64,000 bases of DNA from Paraburkholderia fungorum (GTDB lineage Bacteria > Pseudomonadota > Gammaproteobacteria > Burkholderiales > Burkholderiaceae): NCBI RefSeq assembly GCF_902833645.1, contig NZ_CADFGE010000001.1, forward strand, positions 248,001 to 312,000, written 5' to 3'. Position 1 is the stretch's first letter, and every line of letters begins with the position of its first letter. The position numbers and the translations under genes are program-made. The notes under the pieces are model-generated. The model made no database searches. It was given only the letters and a program-made list of their open reading frames with translations, and had not been told where the DNA came from. This document shows positions 51,301 through 59,748 of the stretch, in pieces.

Positions 51301-51952
51301 GAGCCTGCAACTGGCGCTCGATCGAGTCGCGCAGCGTGCCGATGGCTTCCGGTTGCGGCAACAGCGCATCGGTGCTGGATGCGGCGCCTGGCGCGTCGAC
51401 TGCCGGAAGCATGACCGCGTAGTCTTCGTTCAGTCCGACCAGCATGGCACGCTGGCGCAACGCGAAGGCCTGCCCGGTCGCCAGCGTCGACTCCCCGGTC
51501 TGATACAGACGCGAAAGTTTCACATTCAACTGCGGCCCCCAGGCCGCCCGGGTCGCATCGCCGACCAGCAGATCGATGTGCGCGCCGCCCATTTCCACAA
51601 GGCTACGTGCCGCCCCCGTTTTCTCGACCGATTCCACCATGCCCTCGGGTAACGGCAACTTACCGTCGAACGTGTTGTAGTAGGCCAGGGTCAATTCCGC
51701 GCGCCGCAAGAAAGCCTGCTCGCGATGCAGCAGCGCGGTGATATCAGCGGCATTCTGCGTGGCAAAGGCGCGCCGGTAATCCAGTTGTTTGGCCGCGGCG
51801 AGAACCGCCAGCAGCAACGTGAAGATCACCACGATCAGCATCAACGACCCGATCGTCGCGAGATACAGGCGCTGTTGACGCTTCGCGCTTTGCGCGAGCG
51901 AAGCAAACGCGTGGGCCAGTGACTCCTGAGTCCGGTCGAGGATCTTCTGCAT
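48389..51952 (-). CDS. Hybrid sensor histidine kinase with receiver and Hpt domains
   Basis: A multi-domain phosphorelay kinase of about 1187 residues. Order: an N-terminal membrane helix (LYLATIGSLMLIVVIFTLLL), a large periplasmic region to about 345, a second helix (LGTLAGLALLVLGSIALTA), a PAS-like region, a Gln/Pro-rich low-complexity linker, HisKA with the phospho-His in SHEIRTPLNALLGN, HATPase (NNLLSNAFKFTS, GTGLGLSICARL), a degenerate receiver without the usual Asp, a true receiver (VLVAEDNPLIQTLI, phospho-acceptor in VVLTDIHMPVMDGYG) and a C-terminal Hpt-like domain with His in GGWAHSAAGGFLVV. The architecture resembles BvgS/RcsC/BarA. The start is the ATG at 51952 before MQKILDRTQES. 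Partner regulator not seen here. It is divergent from a PAS chemoreceptor. Confidence 0.9.
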   Translation of the reverse strand: MQKILDRTQESLAHAFASLAQSAKRQQRLYLATIGSLMLIVVIFTLLLAVLAAAKQLDYRRAFATQNAADITALLHREQAFLRRAELTLAYYNTFDGKLPLPEGMVESVEKTGAARSLVEMGGAHIDLLVGDATRAAWGPQLNVKLSRLYQTGESTLATGQAFALRQRAMLVGLNEDYAVMLPAVDAPGAASSTDALLPQPEAIGTLRDSIERQLQAQTGKRVPGKGELIWLGPYREPLQGIPVIAAVSAYYDGDTPVALITTNIPVSGLPDYFSRPAAEGTLLLMRPDRRVIVSSPPVDPGTLQMLRDIVVDMPSDGYRYTRDGAVLAEPLTPEFGSMVGFLPWRALVWALRWQLGTLAGLALLVLGSIALTARLWGLRLLQKTYAETTRALESETINHILVSATPIGLCIVRQSDFSILTANALAGELLHIEPGSNRLPPHIVGEFSAQAPDKPSVMAFAKVAAFVAPARSSPPAAHLSQPPAQPQPQSQSQSQPQPQPQPQAQPQAPVPADESEAPPAQFLQFTYAAARYAGEDVLFCAILDVTAQQALEQQLRLAQQHSESMMRARSNFFASMSHEIRTPLNALLGNLELFARTPGLEAHTQRLATLEVAAGALRGIVNDILDFSKIDAGEMKLVSESFRPIDDLENIALSYAPMTGERAIRFYSHLSPTLNQVLRGDRTRIAQIVNNLLSNAFKFTSCGKITLSAEVKDDLQGRPILICRVCDSGIGMDQTLVARIFNPFEQGEASTSSRYGGTGLGLSICARLCELMGGHISVESVLGVGSAFSVSIPLAPPPDELREPAVEPVHRGNALVVSQERESGKIIDSGLHRVGWAVHTVGSMRSAQAWLRVNRPDVMVVTGEYDLDAIASLRAAHPAGVVWITRTGPHRPVARGDGVLEVTEFSHKAILAAVDMAVTGAAEVTAALPPAPAALPLSEANPALQGLTVLVAEDNPLIQTLIVEQLDALGCLPTIAGDGRQALAAFEQGNFEVVLTDIHMPVMDGYGLLAALREAHADVPVLAFSAVTDSQQEAGWRERGFSGYVAKPASLDELAAALHAAASARVAPAAAVPAAAGPATPAAPANTLGADDKSRYMTMLKEHLQTDLPRLLAIVEEEDREALGGWAHSAAGGFLVVQEQRFAQQCRELQRLCENGERWTTEMDERAISLHEAICDHFGLDEASMH
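50441..50500. repeat. Ten tandem TTGCGR hexamers inside the histidine kinase gene
   Basis: Sixty bases of TTGCGG/TTGCGA units (first unit CTGCGG). On the coding (minus) strand they encode a Pro-Gln/Ser-Gln dipeptide tract in the linker before the kinase core. Hexamers keep the frame, so copy-number change would only alter linker length. Confidence 0.8.
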
Positions 51953-52252
51953 CGGGTCGCTTGAATAGCGGGTTCGCGCAGGCAGACCACTGCGGGTGTC
52001 GGGGGCGACGAAATGCGTCTGCAGGCCTTGTCCGGCGCAGTGTAACGCTTTTGAAGGGGCCGTGAAACGCATCTGGCACCCGTTTCGCCGACGACGCAGC
52101 GCGCATGAAGACAACCTTGCGATAACGGCACAGCGGGCGATAAACCTGAGTGGTTTACTGGGAAAACCCTCAAGCTCGCGTGGTTAATGCCGTTATTCCT
52201 TGCTTGGATGTAAGGACCGCGCGGTCGCGTGTCCGCCCCTGCAAGGAAAGCC
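51953..52252. other. Divergent spacer between the hybrid kinase and the PAS chemoreceptor
   Basis: A 300-base region with no gene. It holds the sigma-28-like promoter of the chemoreceptor at 52170-52196 and must contain the kinase promoter. No other dyad was recognised. Confidence 0.4.
52170..52196 (+). promoter_or_regulatory. Sigma-28 (flagellar) promoter candidate for the PAS chemoreceptor
   Basis: TCAAGCTC - 11 bases - GCCGTTAT. The -10 differs from GCCGATAA at two positions and the -35 matches TCAAG of betaproteobacterial flagellar promoters, with exact 11-base spacing. Predicted transcription start is near 52203, about 50 bases before the ATG at 52253. Chemoreceptor genes are common members of the FliA regulon. 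Confidence 0.5.
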
Positions 52253-53956
52253 ATGCGCAACAATCAGCCCGTCACCGGGCAAGAGTACGAATTCCCTTCG
52301 TCACAGATGCTTGTTTCCGCGACCGATCTGACCGGCCGCATCCAGTATTGCAACCCGGCCTTCATCGCCGTCTCGGGCTACACGCGCGAAGAACTGATTG
52401 GCCAGCCGCACAATCTGATCCGCCATCCCGACATGCCACGCGAAGCCTTCGCCGACATGTGGGCGACGATCCGCGACGGCCGCCCGTGGACCGCGCTCGT
52501 CAAGAATCGCCGCAAGAACGGCGACCACTACTGGGTGCACGCGAACGTCACGCCAGTGGTCGAAAAAGGCACCGTGGTCGGCTATCTGAGCGTGCGTGTG
52601 AAACCAGAACGCGACGCGGTGCGCGCCGCCGAAGCGCTGTACACGCGCATCCGTACCGGTGCGTCGCGTGCGTTCAGGCTGCATCGCGGCGTGGTCGTGC
52701 GTACGGGTGTGCCCGGCCGTGTGCAATCGCTGATGCGCCTGCCGGTCGCGACGCGTGCGGCGGTCGGCTATGCGATCACGCCGCTGGCTTTGTTGCTGAC
52801 CGGCCTCGCTGCATGGGGAGGCACGCCGCCCGCGCCGTTCTGGATGGCGTTCGGCGTCACAACCGCGTTCAGCCTGCTGTCATGGCGGATGCTGACACGG
52901 CAACTCGCGAGACCGATTCGCGACATGTCCGGTTTCGCAACCCGCCTCGCCGCCGGCGACCTGACCGCCGATCTGATGATCGCGCGTCACGACGATCTCG
53001 GCGACGTGCTGCAGGCGTTGAATCAGTTGAAGGCCAATCTTGCGGCGATCGTCTACGACGTGCGCGCGCAGATCACCGGCATGCTCGACAACGCGCGTGA
53101 AATCTCCAGCGGCAATGTCGACCTCGCGCGCCGTACCGAATTGCAGGCGGCGTCGCTCGAAGAAACGGCAGCCACCATGGAACAATTGACCACCACCGTG
53201 CAAGCCAACGCCGACGCCAGCGTGCGCGCGCTCGATCTGGCGAAAGACGCGCAAGCGGCGGCGGCCGTCGGCGGCAAGATCGCGGGTCAGGTCGAGCAGA
53301 CCATGGCCGGTATCACGGCGGCATCGAAACGCATTGCGGACATCACCGGCGTGATCGACGGCATCGCGTTCCAGACCAACATTCTCGCGCTCAATGCCGC
53401 CGTCGAAGCGGCCCGCGCGGGCGAAGCGGGCCGCTCGTTCGCGGTCGTCGCGGGCGAAGTGCGGATGCTGGCGCAACGGTGCGCGGCGTCGTCGAAGGAA
53501 ATCAAGACGGTCGTCGAGGCGAGCGCGACCGAAGTGGCGCTCGGCACGGAACTGGTTGCCCGCACCACCTCGCAGATGCGCGTGATCGACGAGGCTGTGA
53601 GCCGCGTGTCGTCGATCATTGTCGACGTGGCGAATGCGAGCAGCGAGCAGGCCGAGGGAATTCGCCAGGTCAACCAGGCGGTCTCGCATCTGGACGGCGC
53701 CACGCAGCAGAACGCCGCGCTGGTCGAACAGGCGGCCGCCACGGCGCAGCGTCTGGCGGAGCAGGCCGACGTGCTGGACGAAGCAGTGCGCCTGTTCACG
53801 GTCGCCGATGCAACGCCCGCGCCGCGTGCCGTGCAACCGGCGCCCGCGCACCATGCGGCGCTGCATGTGACACTTAAGCCGGCGCCCGGATTCAGGCACG
53901 ACACGACGCACGCAATGACGCCCGAAGCCCGGCAGGAAGAAGCGGCTTTAATCTGA
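52253..53956 (+). CDS. Aer-like methyl-accepting chemotaxis protein with N-terminal PAS domain
   Basis: A roughly 567-residue chemoreceptor with its sensor in the cytoplasm. A PAS domain at about residues 15-125 ([39 protein letters not shown], the Aer signature) is followed by a short membrane hairpin near 175-215 ([37 protein letters not shown]), HAMP and the signalling domain, with the conserved tip carrying [20 protein letters not shown] and [20 protein letters not shown]. It is likely to sense redox state or energy through FAD or another PAS ligand, as in Aer; this is inference. The ATG at 52253 has AAGGAAAG nine bases upstream. A strong terminator follows at 54069. Confidence 0.93.
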   Translation: MRNNQPVTGQEYEFPSSQMLVSATDLTGRIQYCNPAFIAVSGYTREELIGQPHNLIRHPDMPREAFADMWATIRDGRPWTALVKNRRKNGDHYWVHANVTPVVEKGTVVGYLSVRVKPERDAVRAAEALYTRIRTGASRAFRLHRGVVVRTGVPGRVQSLMRLPVATRAAVGYAITPLALLLTGLAAWGGTPPAPFWMAFGVTTAFSLLSWRMLTRQLARPIRDMSGFATRLAAGDLTADLMIARHDDLGDVLQALNQLKANLAAIVYDVRAQITGMLDNAREISSGNVDLARRTELQAASLEETAATMEQLTTTVQANADASVRALDLAKDAQAAAAVGGKIAGQVEQTMAGITAASKRIADITGVIDGIAFQTNILALNAAVEAARAGEAGRSFAVVAGEVRMLAQRCAASSKEIKTVVEASATEVALGTELVARTTSQMRVIDEAVSRVSSIIVDVANASSEQAEGIRQVNQAVSHLDGATQQNAALVEQAAATAQRLAEQADVLDEAVRLFTVADATPAPRAVQPAPAHHAALHVTLKPAPGFRHDTTHAMTPEARQEEAALI

Positions 53957-54068
53957 CGGATCGGCGTTACTCCCACCTCGACAGCAAGGAATTGGCGCAG
54001 CACGATGAAGGCGTCAGCGCTCAGTTGGTTGTAAGGACACGCTGACCCGAGTAACAACGGCGTTTAGC

Positions 54069-54099
54069 AGCCCGTCCCTCCATGGACGGGCTTTTTTTT
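54069..54099 (+). terminator. Strong intrinsic terminator of the PAS chemoreceptor gene
   Basis: AGCCCGTCC (54069-54077) pairs with GGACGGGCT (54084-54092) over a six-base loop and runs into eight T at 54092-54099. It lies about 110 bases after the chemoreceptor stop. The rest of 53957-54433 shows no gene. Confidence 0.9.
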
Positions 54100-54433
54100 G
54101 CACGTTGTTTCCGGCGCGGCGCCGGTCCTAGCCGAAGCGCGCGTCAGCACCATGACAGCCACGGAGAAGGGTTGCACCGCAGCAGGGCATGAAAAATGAA
54201 GCCGGCGCAGCGGGGAGTCGCGTTAAACTGGCTGTTCACGATCGGGCGGCCCGCGATCGGGCGGCCGTCACGGTCCGCGTTGCCCAGCAGGCCTCGCCAG
54301 CTATTGGCCAGCGCGGCGCCCGGCAGGCAGATAGATGGAAGGGTGGATTCCCAGATGTGAGCGCGGCGCGACAGACGGCGCGCCAGCCTGCCTTTACAAT
54401 GGTTCGATCAACAACGGAACAAGGACAAACTCG

Positions 54434-54685
54434 ATGCGCACTACCGGGTCCTCCGGGTCAATGGCCCTGCTCACCGAATACGACGACGCAACGGCGCGCG
54501 AACTCCGCTCGCTGCGCCTCGAATCGACAGAAGACGGCAAAGGCATTCTTCTGATCGAGGTCGATGAGCGCAAGCCAGGCATTCACCGCGAAGTGCGCTA
54601 CGAAATCACGCCTGCCGAACTGATTGCGGCCATTCGCGCGCACGGCGCGGAGTTGCCGGGCGAACAGCACAATCATCGCCCGTAA
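54434..54685 (+). CDS. Small hypothetical protein (83 residues)
   Basis: Starts MRTTGSSGSMALLTEYDDAT and continues LRLESTEDGKGILLIEVDER, RYEITPAELIAAIRAHGAEL, ending EQHNHRP. It is a small soluble alpha/beta protein with no signal peptide and no recognised family. The ATG at 54434 is preceded by AAGGAC at a fair distance, which supports translation; the longer frames upstream are unlikely. It stands alone between a terminator and a 340-base spacer. Confidence 0.65.
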   Translation: MRTTGSSGSMALLTEYDDATARELRSLRLESTEDGKGILLIEVDERKPGIHREVRYEITPAELIAAIRAHGAELPGEQHNHRP

Positions 54686-55027
54686 AGCTGTCGCGTTCGG
54701 CATTGCGCTTGTCACTTGCAATAAATGCCTCACGCGGCCTCTGCACCGTCAAGCCTGGGTTGTGTACTGCGGGGCGCCCTACGGGCGTCCGTAGCGCGTT
54801 ATTCGCCGCTCGCTTGTGGCGTATGCTTTAATCATTTCAGCTTGTTCGATTTGCGCATTTAATCCGCATTTTTAATTCGCCAAGCCTGTTACGGCCCGGT
54901 TTTCAAGCGCCAGATAGCGGTCCGTTTGCCGAGCGTTTGCACGTCTTGAAAATGCGTCCATAATCTTTACATTCTCCCTTGCTTTTCCTACCAGCGCCGT
55001 GCTCGAAAGGGCTGCGGATGTAAGCCG
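54686..55027. other. Intergenic region upstream of the DedA-rhodanese gene (342 bases)
   Basis: It has an AT-rich part (54820-54980) that probably holds the promoter of the downstream pair. A GC-rich hairpin, GGGCGCCC/GGGCGTCC around 54773-54792, may terminate the small upstream gene. No coding region is apparent. Confidence 0.4.
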
Positions 55028-56023
55028 ATGCTACATGATCTCGTCGAGCAATATGGACCGGCGCTCGTCTTCGCGAACGTGCTGGCAGCCTCTCTCGGGC
55101 TGCCGGTGCCGGCGATGCCGTCGCTCGTGCTGTTCGGGGCGATGGCGGCCATGCACCCCGGCTCAGTAGGTACGCAGTTGATGCCGGTTCTCGTGTTGTC
55201 GATATTCGCCACGCTGATCGGCGACAGCGCCTGGTATCTCGCCGGCCGTTTGTACGGCGGCAACACGCTGAAAGCGATCTGCCGTCTTTCCCTGTCGCGC
55301 GACACCTGTGTAAAAAAGACCGAACGCTTCTTCGGCCGTTGGGGCGTGCGCGTGCTGACCGTGGCGAAGTTCGTGCCGGGTCTGTCGATCGTATCGATTC
55401 CGATGGCCGGCGCGATGGGCGCGCGCTACCGCACGTTTCTCACTTATGACGGTATCGGCGCGGCCTTGTGGTCGGGCACCGGTTTGATCATCGGCGCGTT
55501 GTTCGCCAAGCAGATCGACATGCTGTTCAGCATGGCCGGGCGGCTCGGCCGCACCGCCGCGCTGGTGGCCGTCGCGTTGCTGCTGCTGTATGCGGCCTAC
55601 CGCTGGATCCGCCGGCGCCAACTGATCGCCAAGCTGGCGACCCAGCGAATGGAAGTCGACGAACTGGCGAAGCTGGTCGCGGCAGGCAAGACGCCGATCC
55701 TGTTCGACATCCGTTCGCAGGAAAAGCGCGCGCTCGACCCGTTCGTAATTCCCGGTTCGCAATTTGCCGACGAGCGGCAACTCGACGAGATCGTCGCGAC
55801 GTACCCGCACGATCAAAAGGTGGTGATTTACTGTTCGTGCCCAAACGAAATATCCGCGGCATGGATGGCCAAACAGATGAACGAAGCCGGCTTCGCCGAC
55901 GTGCTGCCGTTGCGCGGCGGCATGGAAGCCTGGCGCGATTCGGGCAGAGCGGTGGACGCGCTGCCCGGCATGCCACCGCCCGAGGTGGCGGTCGACGACG
56001 ACATCGCGCCAAAGGCCGTGTAG
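55028..56023 (+). CDS. DedA-family membrane protein fused to a rhodanese domain
   Basis: A 331-residue fusion. Residues 1-200 are a DedA (SNARE-associated/VTT) integral membrane domain with ASLGLPVPAMPSLVLFGAMA, ATLIGDSAWYLAGRLYGGNT and the signature FGRWGVRVLTVAKFVPGLSI, thought to act in lipid scrambling or membrane homeostasis. After a helix ending YRWIRRRQLI comes a rhodanese-like domain at about 215-310 (ILFDIRSQEKRALDPFVIPG, YCSCPNEISAAWMAKQM, LRGGMEAWRDSG); the active-site Cys is in YCSCPNE, so sulfur transfer or redox chemistry is possible. It lies 93 bases upstream of the flavoprotein gene and is probably cotranscribed. Function of the fusion is unknown. Confidence 0.88.
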   Translation: MLHDLVEQYGPALVFANVLAASLGLPVPAMPSLVLFGAMAAMHPGSVGTQLMPVLVLSIFATLIGDSAWYLAGRLYGGNTLKAICRLSLSRDTCVKKTERFFGRWGVRVLTVAKFVPGLSIVSIPMAGAMGARYRTFLTYDGIGAALWSGTGLIIGALFAKQIDMLFSMAGRLGRTAALVAVALLLLYAAYRWIRRRQLIAKLATQRMEVDELAKLVAAGKTPILFDIRSQEKRALDPFVIPGSQFADERQLDEIVATYPHDQKVVIYCSCPNEISAAWMAKQMNEAGFADVLPLRGGMEAWRDSGRAVDALPGMPPPEVAVDDDIAPKAV

Positions 56024-56116
56024 CGCGGCAGCGCGTTCACATCGGCGCCCTCGCGCGCCCGCGCCGCTTCGCCCGTCGTGTCGATCAATCAGGATGAACA
56101 CAGAAGGAGCGGTTCA

Positions 56117-57829
56117 ATGCTGTCGACTCAAGAAGCAGAAGGGCAACAAGCCGTCGTCGCCGACGCGCCGTTTTCGTCGCTCTCGACGCGCATGCATCAG
56201 ATGTTCCCCGAACTGACTTGCGCGGAAATCGACCGTCTGCGCCGGTTCGGCGAAGTGGGTCACTGGGAAGCCGGTGAGCTGCTGTTCGAAACCGGCCATA
56301 CCGGTCCCGGCATGTTCGTGGTGTTGAAAGGACACGTCAAAATCTATCAGCGCGACGGCATTGGGCGCGAGGTCGTGATTGCGGAACACGGCGCGGGGCA
56401 CTTTCTCGCTGAAGTCGGTCAACTGTCCGGGCGGCCTGCGCTTGTGAACGGCATGGCCGTCGACGCGGTCGACGCGTTGCTGATTCCTCCGGTCAAGCTG
56501 CGCGCGCTGATTGTCGCCGAGGCCGAACTCGGCGAGCGCATCATGCGCGCGCTGATCCTGCGACGTGTATCGCTGATCGAAAAAGGTGCGGGCGGTCCGA
56601 TCCTGATCGGCAATAGCCGGGACTCGAGGCTTGTGATGTTGCAAGGCTTCCTGTCGCGCAACGGTCACCCTCACTCGGTCATCGACGAACGCGACGAAGA
56701 CGCGCTGCGTCTGATCGAGCAATTCGCCGCGCAACAGGAAGACATGCCGCTGGTGATCTGCCCGGACGGCTCGGTGCTGCGTCACCCCAGCATGCCGGAA
56801 CTCGCCACCTGCCTCGGCTTGCTGCCCGATCTCGACGATTCGCATGTGTACGACGTCGCGATCGTCGGCGCGGGGCCGGCGGGCCTTGCCACGGCCGTGT
56901 ACGCGGCCTCCGAAGGCCTCTCGGTCATCGTGCTCGACAGCCGCGCCCCGGGCGGCCAGGCCGGCGCCAGCTCTCGGATCGAAAACTATCTCGGCTTTCC
57001 GACCGGCATTTCCGGCCAGGCGCTGGCCGGCCGCGCCTTCGTGCAGGCGCAGAAATTCGGCGCGCACGTCGCGATTCCGGTCCACGTAAAAGCGCTGCAT
57101 TGCGGAGAGTCGCCTTACCGGCTGGAGCTCAAGTGCGGCGGCCAGATCACCTCCCGCACGATTGTGATCGCGAGTGGCGCGGTCTATCGGCGGCCGGCGC
57201 TGGAAGGGCTCGACCGCTTCGATGGGCGCGGCGTCTATTATTGGGCGTCGCCGGTCGAGGCCAAGCTGTGCAAGCGCCAGGAGATCGTACTGGTGGGTGG
57301 CGGCAACTCGGCGGGCCAGGCGATCGTCTATCTGGCTACACACGCGGCCAAGGTTCACGTGCTGATCCGCCGCAGCGGCTTTGAAGCCACTATGTCGCGC
57401 TATCTGATCGACCGGATCCGCTCTCTTCCGAATGTATTCGTGCACCCGAACTCGGAAATTGGCCGGCTTGAAGCGGACGAAATCGGCCTCGCGTCCGTCG
57501 TCCTGAAGAAGCCGCTGCCTGACGGCACCGAAAGCTTCGATACGCGGCATCTGTTCCTTTTCACCGGCGCGGATCCGAATACCGACTGGCTGCGCACCTG
57601 CGGCGTGGCACTGGACGACAAGGGCTTCGTGCTAACCGGCACCAGCGTGGACGGTGCATCCGTGTGCGATCTCGCGACTACCGTCGATGGCGTCTATGCG
57701 ATCGGCGACGCGCGCGCCGGCTCGACGAAACGCGTCGCGGCGGCGGTCGGCGAAGGCGCGGCGGTTGTCGCGCAGATCCATCAACTGCTGGCCGTGTCCG
57801 CGGGAGAAGCGGTCGCATTGGGGGCTTGA
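56117..57829 (+). CDS. Fusion of a cyclic-nucleotide-binding-like domain and a thioredoxin-reductase-like flavoprotein
   Basis: A 570-residue protein. Residues 20-140 form a cNMP-binding-like beta-roll (ELLFETGHTGPGMFVVLKGH, GHFLAEVGQLSGRPALVNG), though the usual phosphate-binding Arg is not evident. A spacer with a thioredoxin-like look follows to about 245 (LIGNSRDSRLVMLQGFLSRN). The rest is a pyridine nucleotide-disulfide reductase fold with FAD site DVAIVGAGPAGLATAVYAAS, GGQAGASSRIENYLGFP, NADPH site IVLVGGGNSAGQAIVYLAT and VYAIGDARAGSTKRVAAAV. The redox-active CxxC of thioredoxin reductases is replaced (YYWASPVEAKLC), so it is not a normal TrxR. The ATG at 56117 has AAGGAG. It follows the DedA-rhodanese gene. 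Confidence 0.88.
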   Translation: MLSTQEAEGQQAVVADAPFSSLSTRMHQMFPELTCAEIDRLRRFGEVGHWEAGELLFETGHTGPGMFVVLKGHVKIYQRDGIGREVVIAEHGAGHFLAEVGQLSGRPALVNGMAVDAVDALLIPPVKLRALIVAEAELGERIMRALILRRVSLIEKGAGGPILIGNSRDSRLVMLQGFLSRNGHPHSVIDERDEDALRLIEQFAAQQEDMPLVICPDGSVLRHPSMPELATCLGLLPDLDDSHVYDVAIVGAGPAGLATAVYAASEGLSVIVLDSRAPGGQAGASSRIENYLGFPTGISGQALAGRAFVQAQKFGAHVAIPVHVKALHCGESPYRLELKCGGQITSRTIVIASGAVYRRPALEGLDRFDGRGVYYWASPVEAKLCKRQEIVLVGGGNSAGQAIVYLATHAAKVHVLIRRSGFEATMSRYLIDRIRSLPNVFVHPNSEIGRLEADEIGLASVVLKKPLPDGTESFDTRHLFLFTGADPNTDWLRTCGVALDDKGFVLTGTSVDGASVCDLATTVDGVYAIGDARAGSTKRVAAAVGEGAAVVAQIHQLLAVSAGEAVALGA

Positions 57830-57854
57830 GTCCGCCTCGCTGGAATACGCGCAG

Positions 57855-57887
57855 ACCCGGCGGGCCGCCTTGGGCGGGCCGCCGGGT
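57855..57887. terminator. Long GC-rich hairpin after the flavoprotein gene
   Basis: ACCCGGCGGGCCGCC (57855-57869) pairs with GGCGGGCCGCCGGGT (57873-57887) with one G-G mismatch and a three-base loop. It lies 26 bases past the flavoprotein stop. There is no T-run, so it may be a Rho-dependent or mRNA-stabilising hairpin. Confidence 0.55.
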
Positions 57888-58002
57888 AATCTGCTGTTAC
57901 ACACGCCTTCAACTGGTTGCACCTGCTTTGCTTTCTGTTCCGTAAGATCGTCGTCAGCTATTCGACAGTGAATGGCTGACTCTTTCGGAACAGGAGACAA
58001 GC

Positions 58003-58290
58003 ATGATCCAACGCGCGATCGTTTTCGCCGCCTTCGGCCTTGCCGCCGCCTGCGTATCGACCTCCGCCCTGGCGCGGGTGGACGTCGGCGTGTTCGTCAA
58101 CACGCCGGGCCCCGTGTACGCCCAGCCGCCCGTGGTTTATGCACCCCCACCTGTGTATGCGCCGCCGCCGGTGATTTATGCGCCGGCGCGGCCGGCGTAC
58201 GGCTATGGGTATCGGGGCGATTACTACCGCGGGTATCGTGGGCACCATGACCATGGCCGCCACCGCGGCTGGGATCGGCACCATCGGTGA
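58003..58290 (+). CDS. Small exported Pro/Tyr/His-rich protein
   Basis: A 95-residue protein with a signal peptide (MIQRAIVFAAFGLAAACVST, cleavage near ALA-RV), followed by VDVGVFVNTPGPVYAQPPVV, several YAPPP repeats and a Gly/Tyr/Arg/His-rich end (GYRGDYYRGYRGHHDHGRH). It is similar in arrangement to the product at 5504-5806, so both may belong to one family of small periplasmic proteins of unknown role. The ATG at 58003 follows AGGAGACAAGC, a good ribosome-binding site. It stands alone after the flavoprotein gene and its hairpin. Confidence 0.78.
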   Translation: MIQRAIVFAAFGLAAACVSTSALARVDVGVFVNTPGPVYAQPPVVYAPPPVYAPPPVIYAPARPAYGYGYRGDYYRGYRGHHDHGRHRGWDRHHR

Positions 58291-58476
58291 GACCAGCCAT
58301 GTCCGGTCGGCCGCGTTGCCTTGCATCGCGCCATGCGCCGGTCGTGCCGCACGCCGATCCGTCTTCCGTAATCGCGCTACAGTAGCGGCTGCTGATCCTG
58401 GCCGGACCTCGCGTCCACTCCCATCGCCGTCACGGGTGGCCCTCACTCGTGACTCAACAAGTCCGTAATTCAGGCC

Positions 58477-59715
58477 GTGACCGACGCTCGCGTGAAGACT
58501 CTTCCTCTATCCGCCGCGCGCACCCTGCATCTGGCCGCGCAAGGTTTGCTGACACCGCCGCGCCGCAAAGCCGTCAAGGCTGACGTGCTCGACGCCATCC
58601 GCCGCATGGCGCAATTGCAGATCGACACGATTCACGTGGTCGCGCGCAGTCCGTATCTCGTGCTGTTCAGCCGGCTCGGCGCGTATCCGCAGCAATGGCT
58701 CGACGAACATCTCGCCGAAGGCAACCTGTTCGAATACTGGTCGCATGAAGCCTGTTTCGTGCCGACCGAAGACTACGGCCTGCTGCGTCACCGCATGCTC
58801 GACCCGAGCGACATGGGCTGGAAGTACGCCGCCGAGTGGCACAAGAAGCATCGCAAGGACATCGATAAGCTGCTGACGCATATTCGTGCGACGGGCCCGG
58901 TGCGGTCAGCGGACTTCGTCCGCGAGGCAGGCAAAGGCAACGGCTGGTGGGACTGGAAGCCGGAGAAACGCCATCTGGAAGTGCTGTTCGCGATTGGGCA
59001 GCTGATGGTGGCCGAGCGGCGCAATTTTCATCGCGTCTACGATCTGACCGAACGCGTATTACCGGATTGGGACGACGCGCGCGATCTGCCGCCGCGAGAA
59101 ACCGTCACTGCACAAACGTTACGCCGTACCTGCCGCGCGCTCGGCGTCGTGCGTGCCGATTGGGTCGCGGATTATTACCGGCTGCCGCGCCGCCCCTATC
59201 GCGACGAACTGCGAGCACTCGCCGACCAGGGAGAGTTGATTCCGGTGCAAGTGGAGGGCTGGAAGCAGGACACCTTCGTCCATCATGAATTCGCGCCGAT
59301 GATCGACGACGCGGCGACCGGCAGGCTCGCGTCAACCGTCACCACGGTGCTGTCACCGTTCGATCCGGTGGTATGGGACCGCAAGCGCGCCGCCGCGCTC
59401 TTCGACTTCGACTATGCGATCGAATGCTACACACCGGCGGCAAAGCGCAAATACGGCTACTTCGTGTTGCCGCTTTTGAGCCGGGGGCGCCTGGTCGGCC
59501 GCATGGATGCGAAAGCGCATCGGACCCACGGCGTGTTCGAACTGAAATCGCTGCACATCGAACCCGGCGTGCGATTCAGCGCGAGGCTTGCGGGCGATCT
59601 GCGCCGGGCTCTGCAACGCTGTGCGGACTGGCACGGCACACCGCAACTGGAAATCGCCTCGGCGCCGCCGGAATGGCTTGACGCGTTAAGCGCGTACAGC
59701 AGGATGGACGCGTAA
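58477..59715 (+). CDS. YcaQ/AlkZ-like DNA glycosylase (HTH_42 family)
   Basis: A 412-residue protein of the winged-helix DUF1006/YcaQ family, whose characterised members AlkZ and YcaQ (AlkX) remove bulky or crosslinked bases from DNA. The N-terminal segment DAIRRMAQLQIDTIHVVARS carries the catalytic Q-x-Q-type motif (AQLQID near residue 45), and SPYLVLFSRLGAYPQQWLD, LFEYWSHEACFVP, VVWDRKRAAALFDFDYAIEC and KRKYGYFVLPLLSRGRLVGR are typical of the family. The annotated start is a GTG at 58477 with a weak ribosome-binding site; a second GTG six codons on is also possible. It is expected to act on alkylated or crosslinked DNA (inference from the family). Confidence 0.85.
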   Translation: MTDARVKTLPLSAARTLHLAAQGLLTPPRRKAVKADVLDAIRRMAQLQIDTIHVVARSPYLVLFSRLGAYPQQWLDEHLAEGNLFEYWSHEACFVPTEDYGLLRHRMLDPSDMGWKYAAEWHKKHRKDIDKLLTHIRATGPVRSADFVREAGKGNGWWDWKPEKRHLEVLFAIGQLMVAERRNFHRVYDLTERVLPDWDDARDLPPRETVTAQTLRRTCRALGVVRADWVADYYRLPRRPYRDELRALADQGELIPVQVEGWKQDTFVHHEFAPMIDDAATGRLASTVTTVLSPFDPVVWDRKRAAALFDFDYAIECYTPAAKRKYGYFVLPLLSRGRLVGRMDAKAHRTHGVFELKSLHIEPGVRFSARLAGDLRRALQRCADWHGTPQLEIASAPPEWLDALSAYSRMDA

Positions 59716-59748
59716 TCGCGCGACACTCGCGCTCGACCATCCGCGGTC

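Noticed and set aside
56114..57550. 478-codon minus-strand frame opposite the flavoprotein gene
   Set aside because: Composition (Arg/His/Gln-rich) and complete overlap with a clear FAD/NADPH-binding gene show it is a shadow.
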